The position numbers and the translations under genes are program-made. Below the pieces are notes generated by a model, which saw only the letters and a program-made list of their open reading frames with translations, was not told the DNA's origin and did no database searches. From Dyella marensis (GTDB lineage Bacteria; Pseudomonadota; Gammaproteobacteria; Xanthomonadales; Rhodanobacteraceae), in assembly GCF_900112865.1 (NCBI RefSeq), contig NZ_FONH01000012.1, positions 1 to 64,000 on the forward strand: a DNA stretch of 64,000 nt, written 5' to 3'. This document shows positions 25,782 to 40,178 of the stretch, one piece after another. Position 1 is the first letter of the stretch, and every line of letters starts with the position of its first letter.

Positions 25782-25891
25782 CCTTCTCCCTCCGGGAGAA
25801 GGTGGCGGCAGCCGGATGAGGGTACGGGCGGAGTGAGGTGCCGCACTCTGCCCGTACCCTCACCCCAACCCCTCTCCCGGTGGGAGAGGGG
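25782..25891. repeat. Palindromic intergenic repeat, family B, copy 2 (inverted)
   Basis: CCTTCTCCCTCCGGGAGAAGG, then GCCGGATGAGGGTACGGGCGG, and on the far side CCGTACCCTCACCCCAACC ending in a CTCTCCCGGTGGGAGAG hairpin. These are the modules of 238-355 in reverse orientation. It lies between metF and the ahcY terminator. Confidence 0.8.
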
Positions 25892-25906
25892 CTAATGCCA
25901 AGGCAC

Positions 25907-25938
25907 AAAAAAGCGCGCGGTTCGCACCGCGCGCTTTT
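25907..25938 (-). terminator. Rho-independent terminator of ahcY
   Basis: A 13-bp perfect stem, AAAAGCGCGCGGT / ACCGCGCGCTTTT, with a 4-base loop and six T residues on the minus strand. It lies 20 bp past the ahcY stop. Confidence 0.9.
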
Positions 25939-25958
25939 CGTTGCAGCTGGACCGCCGC

Positions 25959-27392
<1,434 letters not shown>

Positions 27393-27461
27393 GGTGTGGC
27401 TCCGGAAGTTTGTGCGGCAGGAATGCCGCATCGGTTGACCGGGCGCCGTTTGACAATGAAA

Positions 27462-27545
27462 ACCGCCGAGCCTGGCCGGACTTGCGCGGACCTCACCTTG
27501 GGTGGGATCGGCACAGCCACGGTCGCAGCGCCCCTCGACGGGAGC
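27462..27545 (-). promoter_or_regulatory. SAH riboswitch in the ahcY leader
   Basis: On the minus strand the leader reads CGAGGGGCGCTGCGACC, a variable hairpin, then CCAGGCTCGGC. This is the conserved core of the SAH riboswitch (RF01057), with CGAG pairing to CTCG. A TATACT -10 box lies just upstream at 27551-27556. These riboswitches turn on ahcY when SAH accumulates (known). The match is by eye. Confidence 0.88.
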
Positions 27546-27684
27546 TTGCAAGTATAGCGGCTGAGGCGTTCGGGATTCGTCAGGCAAGGCATCCGCAGCG
27601 GCCTGAACCGTGACGGATGGCCTAGGCCCGGCCGGCGCCGGGCGGCTAAGGTCGCAAAATTCTTCGAACAGGGATCGTCTGCCC

Positions 27685-30162
<2,478 letters not shown>

Positions 30163-30176
30163 GAGCCAGGCAACGG

Positions 30177-30262
30177 CGTAGGTTGGGGTGAGCGCAGCGA
30201 ACCCCAACAGACCTTACGCCCGAACGCCACGTTGGGGTTCGCTGCGCTCACCCCAACCTACG
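30177..30262. repeat. Palindromic repeat family A, inverted pair
   Basis: Two perfect 32-bp arms (30177-30208 and 30231-30262), inverted, separated by 22 bp. Each arm is itself a GTTGGGGT/ACCCCAAC hairpin ending in CGTAGG. It lies between the S9 peptidase and ppc. Confidence 0.93.
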
Positions 30263-30370
30263 CCGGCTTATTCGTTTCACACGCAACTTTACGAGCTCAT
30301 GCGGCGCTGCACAAAAAGCCGTTCGTTCGGGGTAGTCTTGGACGTCCAGACATCCGCCGACGTAGCTCCG

Positions 30371-33079
30371 ATGACCCAGCCGCGCAGTCCCGAGTTCGCT
30401 CCCCACGATGCCCCCCTGCGCGAAGACGTCCGCCGCCTCGGCACCCTGGTCGGCAACATGCTGGCCGAGCAGGTGGCGCCGGCCTTCCTGGATGAAGTCG
30501 AGCGCGTGCGCACCGCGGCCATCGCGCGCCGCCATGAAGGCGCGCCGCTGGCGTTGCTGGCCGAACTGCTGACCGGCGTCGAGACCGCGCATGCCGAGGC
30601 GCTGGCGCGCGCCTTCGCCACCTATTTCCAGGCGGTCAACATCGCCGAGCGCGTGCATCGCATCCGCCGCCGCCGCGACTACCAGCGCGAGGATCGCGCG
30701 CCGCAGCCCGAATCGCTGCTCGATGCGCTGGGCCGCCTGAAGGAGCAGGGCGTCGGCGCGGGCGAGCTGCTGGAATGGCTGGCGCGGCTGCGGGTGGAAC
30801 CGGTGTTCACCGCGCATCCGACCGAGGCGATGCGCCGCTCGCTGCTGGAGAAGGAACAGGCGATCGTGCGCGCGCTGATCGACAACTTCGATCCCAGCCG
30901 CACGCCGCAGGAACGCAAGGAGGACGACGACCGCATCTTCATGGCGCTGTCGTCCGCCTGGCAGACCGCGGAAGCCTCGCCGGTGCGGCCCAGCGTGCAG
31001 GACGAGCACCATCACGTCGGCTTTTACCTGGCCAATCCGATCTACCGCATCGTGCCCGCGTTGTACGAATCGCTGGGCGATGCCCTGCAGCAGGTCTACG
31101 GCGTGGCGGTGGCGCTGCCGCGCGTGCTGTCGTTCGCCACCTGGGTGGGCGGCGACATGGACGGCAATCCCAATGTCGGCGCGGATACCATCGCGGCCAG
31201 CCTGTCCACGCAGCGCGCGCATGTGCTGGAGCATTACATCGACGACATCGCCGGCCTCGCGCGCCTGCTCAGCCAGACCGAGGGGCGGATCGGCGTCGAC
31301 GACGGCCTGGCCAGGCGCCTTGCCGATTATCGCCAGCGTTTTCCCGAAGCCGCCGCGCAGGTACGCCCGCGCCATGCGGACATGCCGTACCGCGCCTTCC
31401 TCGCCGTGGTTCAGGCGCGCCTGCAGGCCACGCATGATGACGACCATCCGGAAGCCTATGCCTCGCCGCAGGATCTGCTGGCCGATCTGCAGCTGATCGC
31501 CGACAGCCTGATCGATCACCGCGGCCTGCATGCCGGCGCCTACGCGGTGCAGCGACTGATCTGGCGCGTGCGCAGCTTCGGCTTCCATCTGGCGCGGCTG
31601 GATGTGCGGCAGGATTCGCGCGTGCATGACGATGCGCTGGCCGCGTTGTTCGGCGAGGCGGAGTGGCCGGAGCGCGATGAAGCGTCACGCGCGGCGGCAT
31701 TGCAGCCGTATGCAAGCGGCGAGCGTTCCTTTGCCGACAGCGACGATGCGGGTGCGCAATCGCTGAAGGCGGTGTTCGCCACCATGCGCGATGCGCGCAA
31801 GCGCTACGGCAGCGACGCGGTGGGCCTGTACATCATCAGCATGGCGCGCTCCGCCGCCGACGTGCTCGCGGTGCTGGCGCTGGCGCGGCATGGCGGTCTG
31901 GTCGCGGATGCGGACCGCGTGCCGCTGGACGTGGCGCCGCTGTTCGAGACCGTGGACGACCTGGCCAATGCGCCGGCGACCTTGCGCGCCCTGTTCGATG
32001 ACCCGGTCTACCGTGCCCATCTCGAACAACGCGGCGGCCGCCAGTGGGTGATGCTGGGCTATTCGGACAGCGGCAAGGACGGCGGCACGCTCGCTTCGCG
32101 CTGGGGCCTGCAGCGTGCGCAGGTGGAACTGCTGGAGGTGGCGAACTCGGCCGGCGTGCGTCTGTCCTTCTTCCACGGCCGCGGCGGCTCGGCCAGCCGC
32201 GGCGGCGCGCGCATCGCGCCGGCGCTGATGTCCTCGCCGCGCGGCTCGGTGGCCGGCGTGCTGCGCGTGACCGAGCAGGGCGAGGTGATCCATCGCAAGT
32301 ACGGCATCCGCGCGCTGGCGCTGCGCAACCTGGAGCAGACGGTGGGCGCGGTGCTGCGCGCCAGCCTGCGTCCGCGCGAGCAGGACGAGCGCGAGGCGGT
32401 GTGGCGCGAGCGCATGGGCCAGCTGGCGGCGGCGAGCCGCAAGACCTATCGCGCCTTCATCGATCGCGACGGTTTCATCGAGTATTTCCGCAGTGCCACG
32501 CCGATCGACGTGATCGAGCGCATGACCCTGGGCTCGCGTCCCGCGCGCCGCCGCAGCATGCGCGGCGTGCAGGACCTGCGCGCGATCCCATGGGTATTCG
32601 CCTGGACCCAGTGCCGCTCGATCATCACCGGCTGGTACGGGTTGGGTGCCGCGCTGGAGCAGGGCGCGCAGGCTTATGGCGAGGAGGCGCTGGCGGAGAT
32701 GGCGCGCGACTGGCCGTTCTTCGCCAACATGCTGGACGACGTGGAAATGGTGCTGGCCAAGAGCGACCTGGATATCGCCGAGGCGTTCTCGCGCCTGGCG
32801 GGCGACCTGCACGAACCGTTCTTCGCGCTGATCCGCGAGGAATTCGAGCGCACCACGCGCTGGGTGCTGCGTTTGAAGGGCGCCAACGAACTGCTGCGCG
32901 ATGCGCCGAAGCTGAAGGTGTCGATCCGCCTGCGCAATCCCTATATCGATCCGATGAGCCTGCTGCAGGTGGACCTGCTGCGGCGCTGGCGCGCGGGCGG
33001 CAGCGAGGACGATGCGCTGCTGCGGGCGCTGGTGGCCTGCGTCAACGGCGTGTCGCAGGGCTTGCAGAACACCGGTTGA
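30371..33079 (+). CDS. ppc: Phosphoenolpyruvate carboxylase
   Basis: A 902-residue anaplerotic enzyme forming oxaloacetate from PEP and bicarbonate. Seen motifs are [13 protein letters not shown] (catalytic His), [20 protein letters not shown], the [12 protein letters not shown] glycine loop, and the C-terminal SQGLQNTG. Start set at ATG 30371; the open frame extends upstream through the repeat and is not coding there. Confidence 0.96.
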   Translation: MTQPRSPEFAPHDAPLREDVRRLGTLVGNMLAEQVAPAFLDEVERVRTAAIARRHEGAPLALLAELLTGVETAHAEALARAFATYFQAVNIAERVHRIRRRRDYQREDRAPQPESLLDALGRLKEQGVGAGELLEWLARLRVEPVFTAHPTEAMRRSLLEKEQAIVRALIDNFDPSRTPQERKEDDDRIFMALSSAWQTAEASPVRPSVQDEHHHVGFYLANPIYRIVPALYESLGDALQQVYGVAVALPRVLSFATWVGGDMDGNPNVGADTIAASLSTQRAHVLEHYIDDIAGLARLLSQTEGRIGVDDGLARRLADYRQRFPEAAAQVRPRHADMPYRAFLAVVQARLQATHDDDHPEAYASPQDLLADLQLIADSLIDHRGLHAGAYAVQRLIWRVRSFGFHLARLDVRQDSRVHDDALAALFGEAEWPERDEASRAAALQPYASGERSFADSDDAGAQSLKAVFATMRDARKRYGSDAVGLYIISMARSAADVLAVLALARHGGLVADADRVPLDVAPLFETVDDLANAPATLRALFDDPVYRAHLEQRGGRQWVMLGYSDSGKDGGTLASRWGLQRAQVELLEVANSAGVRLSFFHGRGGSASRGGARIAPALMSSPRGSVAGVLRVTEQGEVIHRKYGIRALALRNLEQTVGAVLRASLRPREQDEREAVWRERMGQLAAASRKTYRAFIDRDGFIEYFRSATPIDVIERMTLGSRPARRRSMRGVQDLRAIPWVFAWTQCRSIITGWYGLGAALEQGAQAYGEEALAEMARDWPFFANMLDDVEMVLAKSDLDIAEAFSRLAGDLHEPFFALIREEFERTTRWVLRLKGANELLRDAPKLKVSIRLRNPYIDPMSLLQVDLLRRWRAGGSEDDALLRALVACVNGVSQGLQNTG

Positions 33080-33156
33080 AAGGCCCGCCGGGAGCTTGCG
33101 CAAGTTCTTGCGTGATGGCTAGGCTGGTTACTTTTCCGCTGCGAGCTTGTTTCCCC

Positions 33157-33771
33157 ATGCACGATTCCTCGTCCCGTCCCCGCCTCGGTCCGCTGCCCTG
33201 GCTGATCTTCGGCTCCCGCTGGCTGCAGCTGCCGCTGTACCTGGGCCTGATCGCGGCGCAGTGCGTCTACGTATTCCTGTTCGCCAAGGAGCTGTGGCAC
33301 CTGATCCACAAGGCACCCTCGCTGGGCGAGCAGGAGATCATGCTGATCGTGCTCGGCCTGATCGACGTGGTGATGATTTCCAACCTGCTGGTGATGGTGA
33401 TCGTCGGCGGCTACGAGACCTTCGTGTCGCGGCTGCGCCTGGAGAATCATCCCGACCAGCCGGAGTGGCTGTCGCACGTGAATGCCTCGGTGCTGAAGGT
33501 GAAGCTGGCGATGGCGATCATCGGCATCTCCTCGATCCACCTGCTGAAGACGTTCATCGCCGCCGGTGCGCTGACCGGGCTGCCGTTCTGCTCGGCCGAG
33601 ATGCTGGCCAGCATTGCGGAGAACGGTCCCGGCAACGCCTTGAAGTGCGCCGCGCTCACCCCGGTAGGCGTGATGTGGCAGACCATCATCCACCTGGTAT
33701 TCATCGTGTCGGCGATCGGCATCGCGTGGACCGACCGGTTGATGCAGAGCGCCAAGCGCGAAGAGCACTGA
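33157..33771 (+). CDS. YqhA-family (UPF0114) membrane protein
   Basis: 204 residues with four hydrophobic segments. The stretch [18 protein letters not shown] and the middle [12 protein letters not shown] identify the YqhA family, whose function is unknown. It lies 77 bp downstream of ppc and may share its transcript. The start at 33157 has only a weak ribosome site. Confidence 0.88.
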   Translation: MHDSSSRPRLGPLPWLIFGSRWLQLPLYLGLIAAQCVYVFLFAKELWHLIHKAPSLGEQEIMLIVLGLIDVVMISNLLVMVIVGGYETFVSRLRLENHPDQPEWLSHVNASVLKVKLAMAIIGISSIHLLKTFIAAGALTGLPFCSAEMLASIAENGPGNALKCAALTPVGVMWQTIIHLVFIVSAIGIAWTDRLMQSAKREEH

Positions 33772-33786
33772 ACAAACGCCCGGCGC

Positions 33787-33869
33787 AGGTTGGGGTGAGC
33801 CGCAGGCGAACCCCAACGTTGCGAGGCGTGTGCCTGTTGGGGTTCGCCTGCGGCTCACCCCAACCTACG
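33787..33869. repeat. Palindromic repeat family A, inverted pair
   Basis: Arms 33787-33817 and 33836-33869 with the GCCGCAGGCGAA variant centre. It sits in the convergent gap between the YqhA gene and uup. Confidence 0.92.
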
Positions 33870-33880
33870 TCGGCTTGGGC

Positions 33881-35749
33881 TCAGCCTTCCAGCTCGGCCC
33901 AGCGCGCGTAAGCCACCTCGAGCTCCGTTTGAATCTTCGCCAGCGCATCGTTATGCCGCTGGATCGCCGCGTTGTCCTGCTGATAGAACTGCGGCTGGTT
34001 CATCGCCGCCGAACGCTCGGCCACTTCCGTCTCCAGCTGCTCGATCCGCGCCGGCAGCTGCTCCAGCTCGCGCTGGTCCTTGTAGCTGAGCTTGCGTTTG
34101 GGTTTTTCCGCTTCCGGCGCGCGCGGCGTCCCGGCGGGCGTCGCGGGAGTGGGCGCTACTTCGATCGCACGCGCCGCCGGCCGCTGCCGCAACCAGTCGC
34201 TGTAGCCGCCGACGTAGTCGCCGACCCTGCCTTCGCCCTCCAGCACCAGCGTGCTGCTGACCACGTTGTCGAGGAACTCGCGGTCGTGCGAGACCAGCAG
34301 CAGGGTGCCCTGGTACTCGGTGAGCAGCTCTTCCAGCAGCTCCAGCGTTTCCACGTCCAGGTCGTTGGTCGGTTCGTCCATCACCAGCAGGTTGGACGGC
34401 TGCGCGAACAGCTTGGCCAGCAGCAGGCGGTTGCGCTCGCCGCCGGAGAGGCGGGTGATCGGCGCGCGGGCGCGCTCGGGCGAGAACAGGAAGTCCTGCA
34501 GGTAGCCGATGATGTGCTTGCGCTGGCCGTTGAGCTCGATGTATTCGCGCCCTTCGGCGACGTTGTCCAGCGCATTGAGTGCGTCGTTGAGCTGGGTGCG
34601 GTGCTGGTCGAAGTAGGCGATCTGCAGGCCGGTGCCGAGCATCACCTCGCCGCGCTGCGGCTGCAGTTCGCCGAGCAGAATCTTCAGCAGGGTGCTCTTG
34701 CCGGCGCCGTTCGGGCCGACGATGCCGACGCGGTCGCCGCGCATGATCACCGTGTCGAGGCTGTCGATCAGCACGCGGCCGCCGTAGGCCTGGTGTACGC
34801 CGCGCGTCTCGATCACCTTCTTGCCCGAGGCCTGCGCATTGGCCAGGGTGATCCTGGCATTGCCGCCCAGCTCGCGCCGCTCAGCGCGCTCGCGGCGCAG
34901 CGCCTTCAGCGCGCGCACGCGGCCTTCGTTGCGGGTCCGGCGGGCCTTGATGCCCTGCCGGATCCACACTTCTTCCTGGGCCAGCTTCTTGTCGAACAGC
35001 GCATTGGCCTGCGCCTCGGCGTGCAGGCGTTCCTCGCGGCGGCGCAGGTAGTTGTCGTAGTCGCCGGGCCAGCTGGTGAGCTGGCCGCGGTCGATCTCCA
35101 CGATGCGCGTGGCCAGCGAGCGCAGGAAGGAGCGGTCGTGGGTGATGAAGATCAGGCTGCCGGCGAAGGACTTGAGGAAGCCTTCCAGCCAGCCGATCGC
35201 TTCGATGTCCAGGTGGTTGGTCGGCTCGTCCAGCAGCAGCACGTCCGGCTTGCGCACCAGCGCCTGGGCCAGCAGCACGCGGCGCTTCATGCCGCCGGAG
35301 AGCGCGGCGAAGTCGGTGTCGGACGGCAATTCCAGGCGCAGCAGCACCTCGTTGACGCGACGGTCGAGGTCCCAGCCGTGGCGTGCCTCGATCTGGGCCT
35401 GCACGTCGCCCAGCGCGTCGAAGTCATGCTCGGCCAGCAGGTGGTGGTAGCGCGCCAGCAACTGGCCGAGGTCGCCCAGCCCCGCGGCGACCACGTCGAA
35501 TACGCTGCCGGCGGTGTCCTGCGGCACTTCCTGCGCCATGCGCGCGACGACCGTGCCCGCCTGCAGGCGCAGCTCGCCGTCGTCCGGCTTCAGGTCGCCG
35601 GCAATCAGCTTGAGCAGGGTGGATTTGCCTTCGCCGTTGCGGCCGACGATGCATACGCGCTCGTTCGCCTCGATCGACAGATCGACGTGTTCGAGCAGGA
35701 GAGGGCCGCCGACGCTGAAGTCGACACGCTGGAGTTGGATCAGGGACAT
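33881..35749 (-). CDS. uup: ABC-F family ATPase Uup
   Basis: 622 residues with two ATP-binding cassettes. Walker A motifs are GRNGEGKST (about residue 37) and GPNGAGKST, with LSGG signatures, DEPTNHLD/DEPTNDLD Walker B, and a C-terminal coiled coil from about residue 560. This is the Uup architecture of a soluble ABC-F protein linked to ribosome function and suppression of transposon excision. Start at 35749; an open frame continuing upstream lies antisense to metK and is rejected. Confidence 0.93.
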   Translation of the reverse strand: MSLIQLQRVDFSVGGPLLLEHVDLSIEANERVCIVGRNGEGKSTLLKLIAGDLKPDDGELRLQAGTVVARMAQEVPQDTAGSVFDVVAAGLGDLGQLLARYHHLLAEHDFDALGDVQAQIEARHGWDLDRRVNEVLLRLELPSDTDFAALSGGMKRRVLLAQALVRKPDVLLLDEPTNHLDIEAIGWLEGFLKSFAGSLIFITHDRSFLRSLATRIVEIDRGQLTSWPGDYDNYLRRREERLHAEAQANALFDKKLAQEEVWIRQGIKARRTRNEGRVRALKALRRERAERRELGGNARITLANAQASGKKVIETRGVHQAYGGRVLIDSLDTVIMRGDRVGIVGPNGAGKSTLLKILLGELQPQRGEVMLGTGLQIAYFDQHRTQLNDALNALDNVAEGREYIELNGQRKHIIGYLQDFLFSPERARAPITRLSGGERNRLLLAKLFAQPSNLLVMDEPTNDLDVETLELLEELLTEYQGTLLLVSHDREFLDNVVSSTLVLEGEGRVGDYVGGYSDWLRQRPAARAIEVAPTPATPAGTPRAPEAEKPKRKLSYKDQRELEQLPARIEQLETEVAERSAAMNQPQFYQQDNAAIQRHNDALAKIQTELEVAYARWAELEG

Positions 35750-35780
35750 CCGCCTATTGTAGCCGTTGCGCGGCTGCCCC

Positions 35781-35811
35781 AACGAAAACGGGCCGCTCGC
35801 GCGGCCCGTTT
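35781..35811 (-). terminator. Rho-independent terminator of metK
   Basis: An 11-bp perfect stem, AAACGGGCCGC / GCGGCCCGTTT, with a TCGC loop, followed on the minus strand by TTCGTT. It lies 25 bp past the metK stop and before uup. Confidence 0.85.
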
Positions 35812-35835
35812 CCTCAAGCGAACGCGAAGGTCCGC

Positions 35836-37035
35836 TTACTTCAGCTTGGCATCGGCGCGCAGCGCCTCGGCCTTGTCCGTCTTCTCCCAGGAGAAGGCGG
35901 TGTAGGTCTTGCCGTCCGGGCCCTTCACTTCGTACGGCGAGCGGCCGAAGTGACCGTAGCTGGCGGTCTGCTGGTACATCGGATGGATCAGGTCCAGCAT
36001 CTTGATGATGCCGTACGGGCGCAGGTCGAAATGCTTGCGGATCAGCTTCTCGATCTTGTCGTCCGCGATCTTGCCGGTGCCGAAGGTGGTCACCGAGATC
36101 GAAGTCGGCTCGGCCACGCCGATGGCGTAGGAGACCTGCACTTCGCAGCGGTCGGCGATGCCGGCGGCCACGATGTTCTTGGCCACGTAGCGCGCCGCGT
36201 AGGCGGCCGAGCGGTCCACCTTGGACGGATCCTTGCCGGAGAACGCGCCGCCGCCGTGACGGGCCCAGCCGCCGTAGGTGTCGACGATGATCTTGCGGCC
36301 GGTCAGGCCGCAGTCGCCCACCGGGCCGCCGATCACGAACTTGCCGGTCGGGTTGATGTGGAACTTGGTGCCCTTGTGCAGCAGCTTGGCCGGCAGCACG
36401 GGCTTGAGGATGTGCTCGCGCACGGCCTCGACCAGGTCCTTCTGCTTGACGTCCGGATCGTGCTGGGTCGACAGCACCACGGCGTCGATGGCGGTCGCCA
36501 CGCCGTCTTCGTAGCGCAGGGTGACCTGGCTCTTCGCGTCCGGGCGCAGCCACGGCAGCGGGGAGTTCTTCTTCTTGCGGACCTTGGCCTGCTGCTCGAC
36601 CAGGCGGTGCGAGTAGTAGATCGCCGCCGGCATGAAGTCCTTGGTCTCGTTGGTGGCGTAGCCGAACATCAAGCCCTGGTCGCCCGCGCCCTGTTCTTCC
36701 GGCTTCTTGCGGTCCACGCCCTGGTTGATGTCCGGCGACTGCTTGCCGATCAGGTTGAGCACGCCGCAGGTCTCGCCGTCGAAGCCCACCTCGGAGGAGT
36801 CATAGCCGATGTCCACGATCACCTTGCGGGTGAGCGCTTCCAGGTCGATCCAGGCGCTGGTGGTGATCTCGCCGGCCACGATGGCCACGCCGGTCTTCAC
36901 CATGGTCTCGCAGGCCACGCGCGCACGCGGATCCTGGGCCAGGATGGCATCGAGGACGGCGTCGGAAATCTGGTCGGCGACCTTGTCCGGATGGCCTTCG
37001 GAAACCGATTCGGAGGTGAACAGGAAGTTGCTCAT
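35836..37035 (-). CDS. metK: S-adenosylmethionine synthetase
   Basis: A 399-residue enzyme that makes SAM from ATP and methionine. It begins [23 protein letters not shown] and has [16 protein letters not shown] and the P-loop-like [19 protein letters not shown]. It is terminated by its own hairpin. Its leader has AAGGAAGG at the expected distance, possibly inside a small TATCC/GGATA hairpin (37045-37062). Confidence 0.97.
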   Translation of the reverse strand: MSNFLFTSESVSEGHPDKVADQISDAVLDAILAQDPRARVACETMVKTGVAIVAGEITTSAWIDLEALTRKVIVDIGYDSSEVGFDGETCGVLNLIGKQSPDINQGVDRKKPEEQGAGDQGLMFGYATNETKDFMPAAIYYSHRLVEQQAKVRKKKNSPLPWLRPDAKSQVTLRYEDGVATAIDAVVLSTQHDPDVKQKDLVEAVREHILKPVLPAKLLHKGTKFHINPTGKFVIGGPVGDCGLTGRKIIVDTYGGWARHGGGAFSGKDPSKVDRSAAYAARYVAKNIVAAGIADRCEVQVSYAIGVAEPTSISVTTFGTGKIADDKIEKLIRKHFDLRPYGIIKMLDLIHPMYQQTASYGHFGRSPYEVKGPDGKTYTAFSWEKTDKAEALRADAKLK

Positions 37036-37442
37036 CGCGGGTTATATCCTTCCTTACGGATAAAGAGATGAAAGAGGGTGCGGCATGATACATGCCGGTC
37101 CCCGGTTTTGCAGCTACAGCATGGCCCGCCCAGGTGACGATTTCATGCCGATTCAGCCGTTTGGACGGCCATCGGGCCGTTTGCCGCGGCGTTCCGGCGC
37201 ACCCGGAAGGCGCCCTGAAAGCGGGCAAGAATAGCTCAGACGGGTCGCGCCGGCGGGCGGGATGGGGGGGAACAGCGGGCGGAACGGGGGTAAAGCGCCA
37301 TGCTCGCGCTCGGTCGACAGCTTCACGACGCCAATCACAGTATGCGGACGTTCCTGCGACAGGCAGCCGTCAGGGCGCGGTCATCGGCATAGACTCGCGC
37401 TCCGCGACAGGGGGAAGCCGGGCTCAGGCCACGGAGTTCGCC
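37036..37442. other. Intergenic region between divergent metK and S53-like gene
   Basis: About 400 bp. It holds the metK leader with a perfect 7-bp hairpin, CGGCATG/CATGCCG (37081-37097), and otherwise GC-rich sequence with no credible gene. Both flanking promoters must lie here. I see no known SAM riboswitch consensus. Confidence 0.5.
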
Positions 37443-39320
37443 ATGCCGCTTACGATCCGCCAGCGCACGCTTTGCCGCCGCCTCTTCGTCCCCGCCGCGC
37501 TCTGCCTCGCCTTCGCCGCGCAGGCCGGCACCGATTGGGTCACCACCGCCACGCCGCAGGCGCTGATTCCTCCACCCGTGCCCGGCTGCGAATACGCCGG
37601 CAGCAACGCCTGGTCCATCAACAGCGCGTTCTACGGCAACGAGTTCTATGGCGGCACCGCCCCGTACTGCGTCGATGCCAGCGGGCTGGCGCCGCTGGAT
37701 CCGAACAAGCCGCTGCATCTGGTGATTTCGCTCAAGCTGCGGCATCTGCCTCAACTGCAGAGCTTCCTGCACGACGTGACCCAGCCAGGCAGCGCCGTTT
37801 ACGGGCAGTACCTCAGCCGCGCGCAGTTCCAGCAGACCTATGCGCCGACCCCGGCGCAGGCGCTGGCGGTGGCGGCTTATCTGCTGAAAAACGGCTTCAC
37901 TCACATCCAGGTGGCGCCGAACCGCCTGCTGGTCGCCGCGGACGGCACCGTGGGCCAGGCCAGCAAAGCGTTCAACACCACGATGATGCAGTGGAAGCTC
38001 TACGGATCGAGCGGCTATGGCAGTGCCAGCCCTGTACAGGTGCCCGCCCTGCTGGGCGATATCGTGGACGTCGTGCAGGGCCTGCCGGGCCTGGGCTGGG
38101 GCAGCAAGTACCACGCGGCGCTGCTGCCGCCCTCGACGCCGGTGGCCGGCAATGGCTATAGCCCGGTCGACTACGCCACCATCTACAACGCCACCGGCGT
38201 CGGCCCCGGCACCGCCACGCCGGTAGCGGTCATCGCCCAGGGCGACATGAGCCAGACCATCAGCGACCTCAAGGTCTTCACCGCCAACCATCAGTTGCAC
38301 ACCGTGCCGACCGCAGTCGTGGCGACCGGCGCCGCGCCGCTGGGCGAGGGCAGTGCGCACGACGAGAGCCAGGCCATCGTCGGTGCGGCCGGCGGACTGG
38401 CCAGTCTGAGCTTCTATGCAATGCCGAACGCCGGCAACGCGCCGACCACCGCCGACCTCACCTGGGCCTACAACCGCGCGGTCGCGGACGACACCGCCAA
38501 GCTCATCCAGAGTTCCTGGATGGTGGACGAGGCGATGGCCTACCTCAGCGGCGCGCAGCAGCAGGACGATGCGATCTTCATGGCGGCACAGGCGCAGGGG
38601 CAGGTGTTCATCGCGCCGATCGGCGAGGCCAACCAGGTGAACTGGCAGATCAACGATGTCTATCAGTTCCCGCCCGAGCCGGCGACGTCGCCCTATGTGG
38701 TCGCCATAGGCGGATCGCAGGTGAGCACGGACAGCGCCAGGCAGTGGATGGGTGAAACGCTGTGGTCCGAACAGTCGACGCTCGATAGCCCCGCCAACAT
38801 GGCATACGACTACTGGTACACCAACGGGGGCTACAGCCTGCACGAACCGGTGCCGCCATGGCAGGCGGCGCAGGCGCTCACAGTCAGGCCCACGCCCAAC
38901 CAGCCGGTGCAGTTGCCGACGACGCAGCGCTACGTGCCGGACCTGGCGTTCGACGCGCATATGGCCATTCCCGGCAACTGGCCCAGTCCCGATACTCCTG
39001 CCGGCCCCACCAATGGCGCACGCATCATCGTCGGCGGCATGGAGCACCACCTGTACAACGGCACCGAACTGGCATCCGCGGTCTTCACCGGACTGTTTGC
39101 GCGCGTCGAATCGGCGCATGGCAATGCGCTGGGCCTGCCGACGCCGCAGATGTATGCGAACTTTGCCAAGGACCGCACGCCGCTGCACGATTTCAGCGCT
39201 CCGGCCGAGGCGCCCTACAACTATCTGTGTCCGACCCCGAGCTGGAACACCTGCTCAGGCTGGGGCAGCCTCGACATCGGCAAATTCAACGCCTATGTGA
39301 CGCAGTACTGGGGCCTGTAG
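37443..39320 (+). CDS. S53 (sedolisin/kumamolisin)-like protein, catalytic Ser apparently replaced
   Basis: 625 residues. A signal peptide (end near AAQAG) is followed by a pro-kumamolisin activation domain (about residues 85-195; LVISLKLRHLPQLQSFLHDV, YGQYLSRAQFQQTYAP) and a subtilisin-like S53 domain. The family's SGTSxxxP serine motif aligns with NGTELASAVF, which puts Glu542 where the nucleophile serine should be. The usual ExxxD acidic pair is not clear either (E302 and D307 are five apart). The calcium-site region ends SGWGSLDIGKF. It may be an inactive or strongly diverged exported homologue. Confidence 0.8.
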   Translation: MPLTIRQRTLCRRLFVPAALCLAFAAQAGTDWVTTATPQALIPPPVPGCEYAGSNAWSINSAFYGNEFYGGTAPYCVDASGLAPLDPNKPLHLVISLKLRHLPQLQSFLHDVTQPGSAVYGQYLSRAQFQQTYAPTPAQALAVAAYLLKNGFTHIQVAPNRLLVAADGTVGQASKAFNTTMMQWKLYGSSGYGSASPVQVPALLGDIVDVVQGLPGLGWGSKYHAALLPPSTPVAGNGYSPVDYATIYNATGVGPGTATPVAVIAQGDMSQTISDLKVFTANHQLHTVPTAVVATGAAPLGEGSAHDESQAIVGAAGGLASLSFYAMPNAGNAPTTADLTWAYNRAVADDTAKLIQSSWMVDEAMAYLSGAQQQDDAIFMAAQAQGQVFIAPIGEANQVNWQINDVYQFPPEPATSPYVVAIGGSQVSTDSARQWMGETLWSEQSTLDSPANMAYDYWYTNGGYSLHEPVPPWQAAQALTVRPTPNQPVQLPTTQRYVPDLAFDAHMAIPGNWPSPDTPAGPTNGARIIVGGMEHHLYNGTELASAVFTGLFARVESAHGNALGLPTPQMYANFAKDRTPLHDFSAPAEAPYNYLCPTPSWNTCSGWGSLDIGKFNAYVTQYWGL

Positions 39321-39369
39321 GCGGTGCAGGCATAATCGGCCGGCGAATCCGCGGAAAACCGACGAGGTG

Positions 39370-40089
39370 ATGACAGTGCGATCGTTCAGAAGCGCGATGG
39401 TGTGGCTGATATGGCTGCTCCTGGCGGTATCGACCGCGGCGGGCGCGGAGGATGCAGGCCCGGCGCAATGGCGCAGCGCCATGGATGCCTTCGCCGCCCA
39501 GGATCAGGCGCAGGCCCCGCCGCAGCATGCCGTCCTGTTCATCGGCAGCTCCTCGATCAACTTCTGGCATTCGCTGGCCGAGGATTTCCCCGGCGTGCCG
39601 GTGATCAACCGCGGCTTCGGCGGCTCGGCGATCGAGGACAGCACCTATTACGCCGACCGCATCGTCACGCCCTACCACCCGCGCCTGATCGTGATGTACG
39701 CCGGCGACAACGACATCTACGAGGGGCATTCGGCGCAACAGGTCGCTGACGACTTCAAGGCCTTCGTGGCGCGCGTGCGCAAGGACCTGCCGGCGGTGCC
39801 GGTGGTGTACATCTCGATCAAGCCCAGCGTGGCGCGCTGGTCGCTGTGGCCGGCCATGCGCGAGGCGAACGGGCTGATCCGCGATTGGGCGGCGACGCAG
39901 CACGGGGTGCGCTTCGTCGATATCGCGCCGCCGATGCTGGACGCCGAGGGCAAGCCGCGCGCCGAGCTGTTTCGCGACGATGGGCTGCATATGAAGCCGG
40001 CCGGCTATGCGCTGTGGATCGAGGCGCTGCGGCCGGTGCTGGCTGCGTATGGCTTCAAGGTGGCGCAGCCGGCATCCGCTGCGCCCTGA
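39370..40089 (+). CDS. Exported SGNH/GDSL hydrolase
   Basis: 239 residues with a signal peptide (cleaved near AGA/EDA). SGNH blocks are seen as FIGSSSINFW (nucleophile Ser), RGFGGS (Gly), YAGDNDIY (Asn) and the DGLHM catalytic Asp/His pair near the C-terminus. It is probably a periplasmic esterase or acyl-hydrolase; the substrate is unknown. It follows the S53-like gene by 49 bp on the same strand. Confidence 0.85.
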   Translation: MTVRSFRSAMVWLIWLLLAVSTAAGAEDAGPAQWRSAMDAFAAQDQAQAPPQHAVLFIGSSSINFWHSLAEDFPGVPVINRGFGGSAIEDSTYYADRIVTPYHPRLIVMYAGDNDIYEGHSAQQVADDFKAFVARVRKDLPAVPVVYISIKPSVARWSLWPAMREANGLIRDWAATQHGVRFVDIAPPMLDAEGKPRAELFRDDGLHMKPAGYALWIEALRPVLAAYGFKVAQPASAAP

Positions 40090-40096
40090 CCGGCGC

Positions 40097-40178
40097 AGGT
40101 TGGGGTGAGCCGCAGGCGAACCCCAACGCTGCGATGCGCATGAGGGTGACGATGTTGGGGTTGTCACCCCAACCTACG
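40097..40178. repeat. Palindromic repeat family A, degenerate pair
   Basis: The left arm 40097-40127 is full. The right arm 40154-40178 has lost the central GCCTGCGGC part. The right end supplies the TAG stop codon (40174-40176) of dusB. Confidence 0.88.

Noticed and set aside
35750-36553. Upstream extension of uup to 36553
   Set aside because: It runs through metK in another frame and has composition of a shadow; the MSLIQLQRVDF start at 35749 is the family start.
37036-37100. SAM riboswitch before metK
   Set aside because: Hairpins are present but no SAM-I/II/IV/V consensus could be recognised.
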